Shown here: one piece after another, positions 16,471 through 17,401 of the stretch
How positions within the stretch are numbered: position 1 is the stretch's first letter
How the letters are laid out: the number at the start of each line of letters is the position of its first letter
Source of the DNA: Coemansia sp. RSA 1804
Taxonomy: Eukaryota > Kickxellomycota > Kickxellomycetes > Kickxellales > Kickxellaceae
Reading direction: 5' to 3'
Assembly (NCBI GenBank): GCA_027578815.1
Contig: JANBTH010000438.1
Span: forward strand, 1-17,401
Length of the DNA stretch: 17,401 nt
Notes under the pieces: model-generated
Told to the model about the DNA's origin: nothing
The model's input: only the letters and a program-made list of their open reading frames with translations
Databases searched by the model: none
Program-made: the position numbers and the translations under genes

Positions 16471-17401
16471 GGCTTACAAAAGTATATATTTTAAGCAAAC
16501 ACTTTGCGTATATGGTAGGAAAGAGTGCATCCAACGCTTGTGCCGATTTCCAGCAGCAACTTTAGTTCTTGCTTTTTTTTTTCTTAATTGTTTTTCTTTA
16601 GTGTGTATGATTTTCCACACTAAAATAATAAATCACGAGCCGAGCTGGATAAGCGAGCCGAGTCACTATGGTTTTGGCTGGTGTTTTGTGTTAGCAATGC
16701 ACCGCAGCCAGCACCAATGCTATATTGGCATTTACAGACAGCTCCGTTAAGCTTTAAACATTTATGCGTGGATGGTTTGGCTGTTGGAACTGCATGGATA
16801 GCGTTTACTTTAATAAAAATAACTCTCTACAAGTCAGCGGAGACACTTTAGTGTTAAAATCCAAGAACTAAATGTATTCCAGTAGTATTTCCTCCTCACA
16901 ACTAGTACTAATTAATTTTTAGACTACATTTATCTTGAAGATACTTTAGTTATCCATTAAAATTTAAATATTGATGTGGTCCATGTTGTCTTAGTCGTGT
17001 TCATTTGTTAAGCATTGATATATTTGACAAATAATAGCACGCAGTCTATACTTTATGAAATTTTACCATGAACTAGCCATTTCTCTCGATCTTTTTCCCA
17101 ATAGTATTAAAAACAATAGTGTCTACCCTATGCAAAACGAATGCATTATCTATTTGCTTGCTTATACGCCTAGTGCATATAGTCCTGACGTTATTACTTG
17201 TTGCTACTGCGCCCACAATCAGTGATCTGATCCCCTACCAATCAGATTAACATTGTAAAAGTGAAAATGACGCGTGTGCCTTTGTTCACTCCAAGAGCTG
17301 GCATGAGGTTTTTTTCCCACTCAATTATCGTTTTAACTGCTATTATTTCCCAGTCCGCTACCATTTATTTAAATATCGTTCCTCCATTTACCATCGAAAT
17401 G
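16471..17401. other. Intergenic region upstream of RPL25
   Basis: 930 bp with no supported gene. The RPL25-proximal half should contain its promoter, including the paired CGAGCCGAG direct repeats at 16636-16662. From about 16740 onward the DNA is markedly AT-rich. A CCAATCAG (17238-17245) and an ACGCGT (17270-17275) lie near the right end, and the window stops exactly on an ATG (17399-17401) that could open another plus-strand gene, but nothing downstream is visible. Confidence 0.6.
16636..16662. repeat. Direct repeat pair CGAGCCGAG upstream of RPL25
   Basis: Two perfect 9-bp copies (16636-16644 and 16654-16662) with starts 18 bp apart, in AT-rich sequence 166-192 bp upstream of the RPL25 start codon. 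They read CTCGGCTCG on the gene strand. The position and pairing suggest a regulator-binding site, but the factor is unknown. Confidence 0.45.

Noticed and set aside
16483..16490. TATATATT as the TATA box of RPL25
   Set aside because: It is only 13-20 bp from the inferred start codon, too close for a usable TATA box with a normal leader.
16469..16750. 93-codon plus-strand frame as a gene
   Set aside because: It overlaps the RPL25 start region on the other strand, is unlike any family I know and is biased by AT-rich DNA.
17399..17401. Terminal ATG as the start of another gene
   Set aside because: The window ends there, so no coding sequence can be assessed.

Overview
The window looks like an ordinary nuclear chromosome segment from a fungus, most likely an early-diverging lineage. 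A Kickxellales-type genome such as Coemansia is my best guess, but that rests on overall impression. The evidence is GC-rich coding regions with AT-rich, TATA-containing intergenic DNA, few and short introns with fungal splice signals (GTGAGT or GTAAGC donors, TACTAAC/CTAAC branch sites), compact spacing, polyadenylated single-copy-style histone genes, and fungal protein variants such as the yeast-like alanine near the end of the H3 fold and an L25 C-terminus close to that of yeast. I see no bacterial, viral or transposon-derived gene and no tRNA or rRNA.

Layout. (1) 6..4292, minus: a 1428-residue ubiquitin-specific protease of the USP4/USP11/USP15 (yeast Ubp12) group, with DUSP, ubiquitin-like and split catalytic domains. 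(2) 4293..5156: AT-rich spacer with an 11-bp GA-rich tandem repeat. (3) 5157..7811: a divergent histone pair, H4 on minus and H3 on plus, sharing a 1.9-kb regulatory interval with TATA boxes, seven CCAAT boxes and several ACGCG cores. The H3 has a four-residue insertion in its tail. (4) 8088..8813, plus: a 241-residue helical protein resembling the C1orf109/AIRIM family. It converges on (5) 8892..9371, minus: a 159-residue putative secreted protein of unknown function. (6) About 1 kb with no gene I can support. (7) 10554..10787, plus: a 77-residue secreted peptide with a Pro-Ala repeat and its own TATA promoter. (8) 11175..12782, plus: the Paf1-complex subunit Rtf1. (9) 13006..14929, plus: an ASNSD1-type asparagine-synthetase-like protein, whose first exon (starting MCGI) I recovered by placing a 94-bp intron. 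(10) 15161..16470, minus: ribosomal protein uL23 (L25/L23a) in three exons, of which the first is 16 nt and the last 15 nt. (11) 16471..17401: AT-rich spacer that includes the L25 upstream region.

How they relate. Most of the genes are housekeeping genes in chromatin, transcription, protein turnover and translation. Histones, an Rtf1 and a ubiquitin protease lie in one stretch, but nothing in the sequence shows that they form a functional cluster. The only clear regulatory unit is the shared H4/H3 interval. I found no new multi-gene system. The points most worth a second look are the H3 tail insertion, the L25 microexons around a long intron, the two small secreted proteins, and the repeat/inverted-repeat element next to the TATA box of the Pro-Ala peptide gene.
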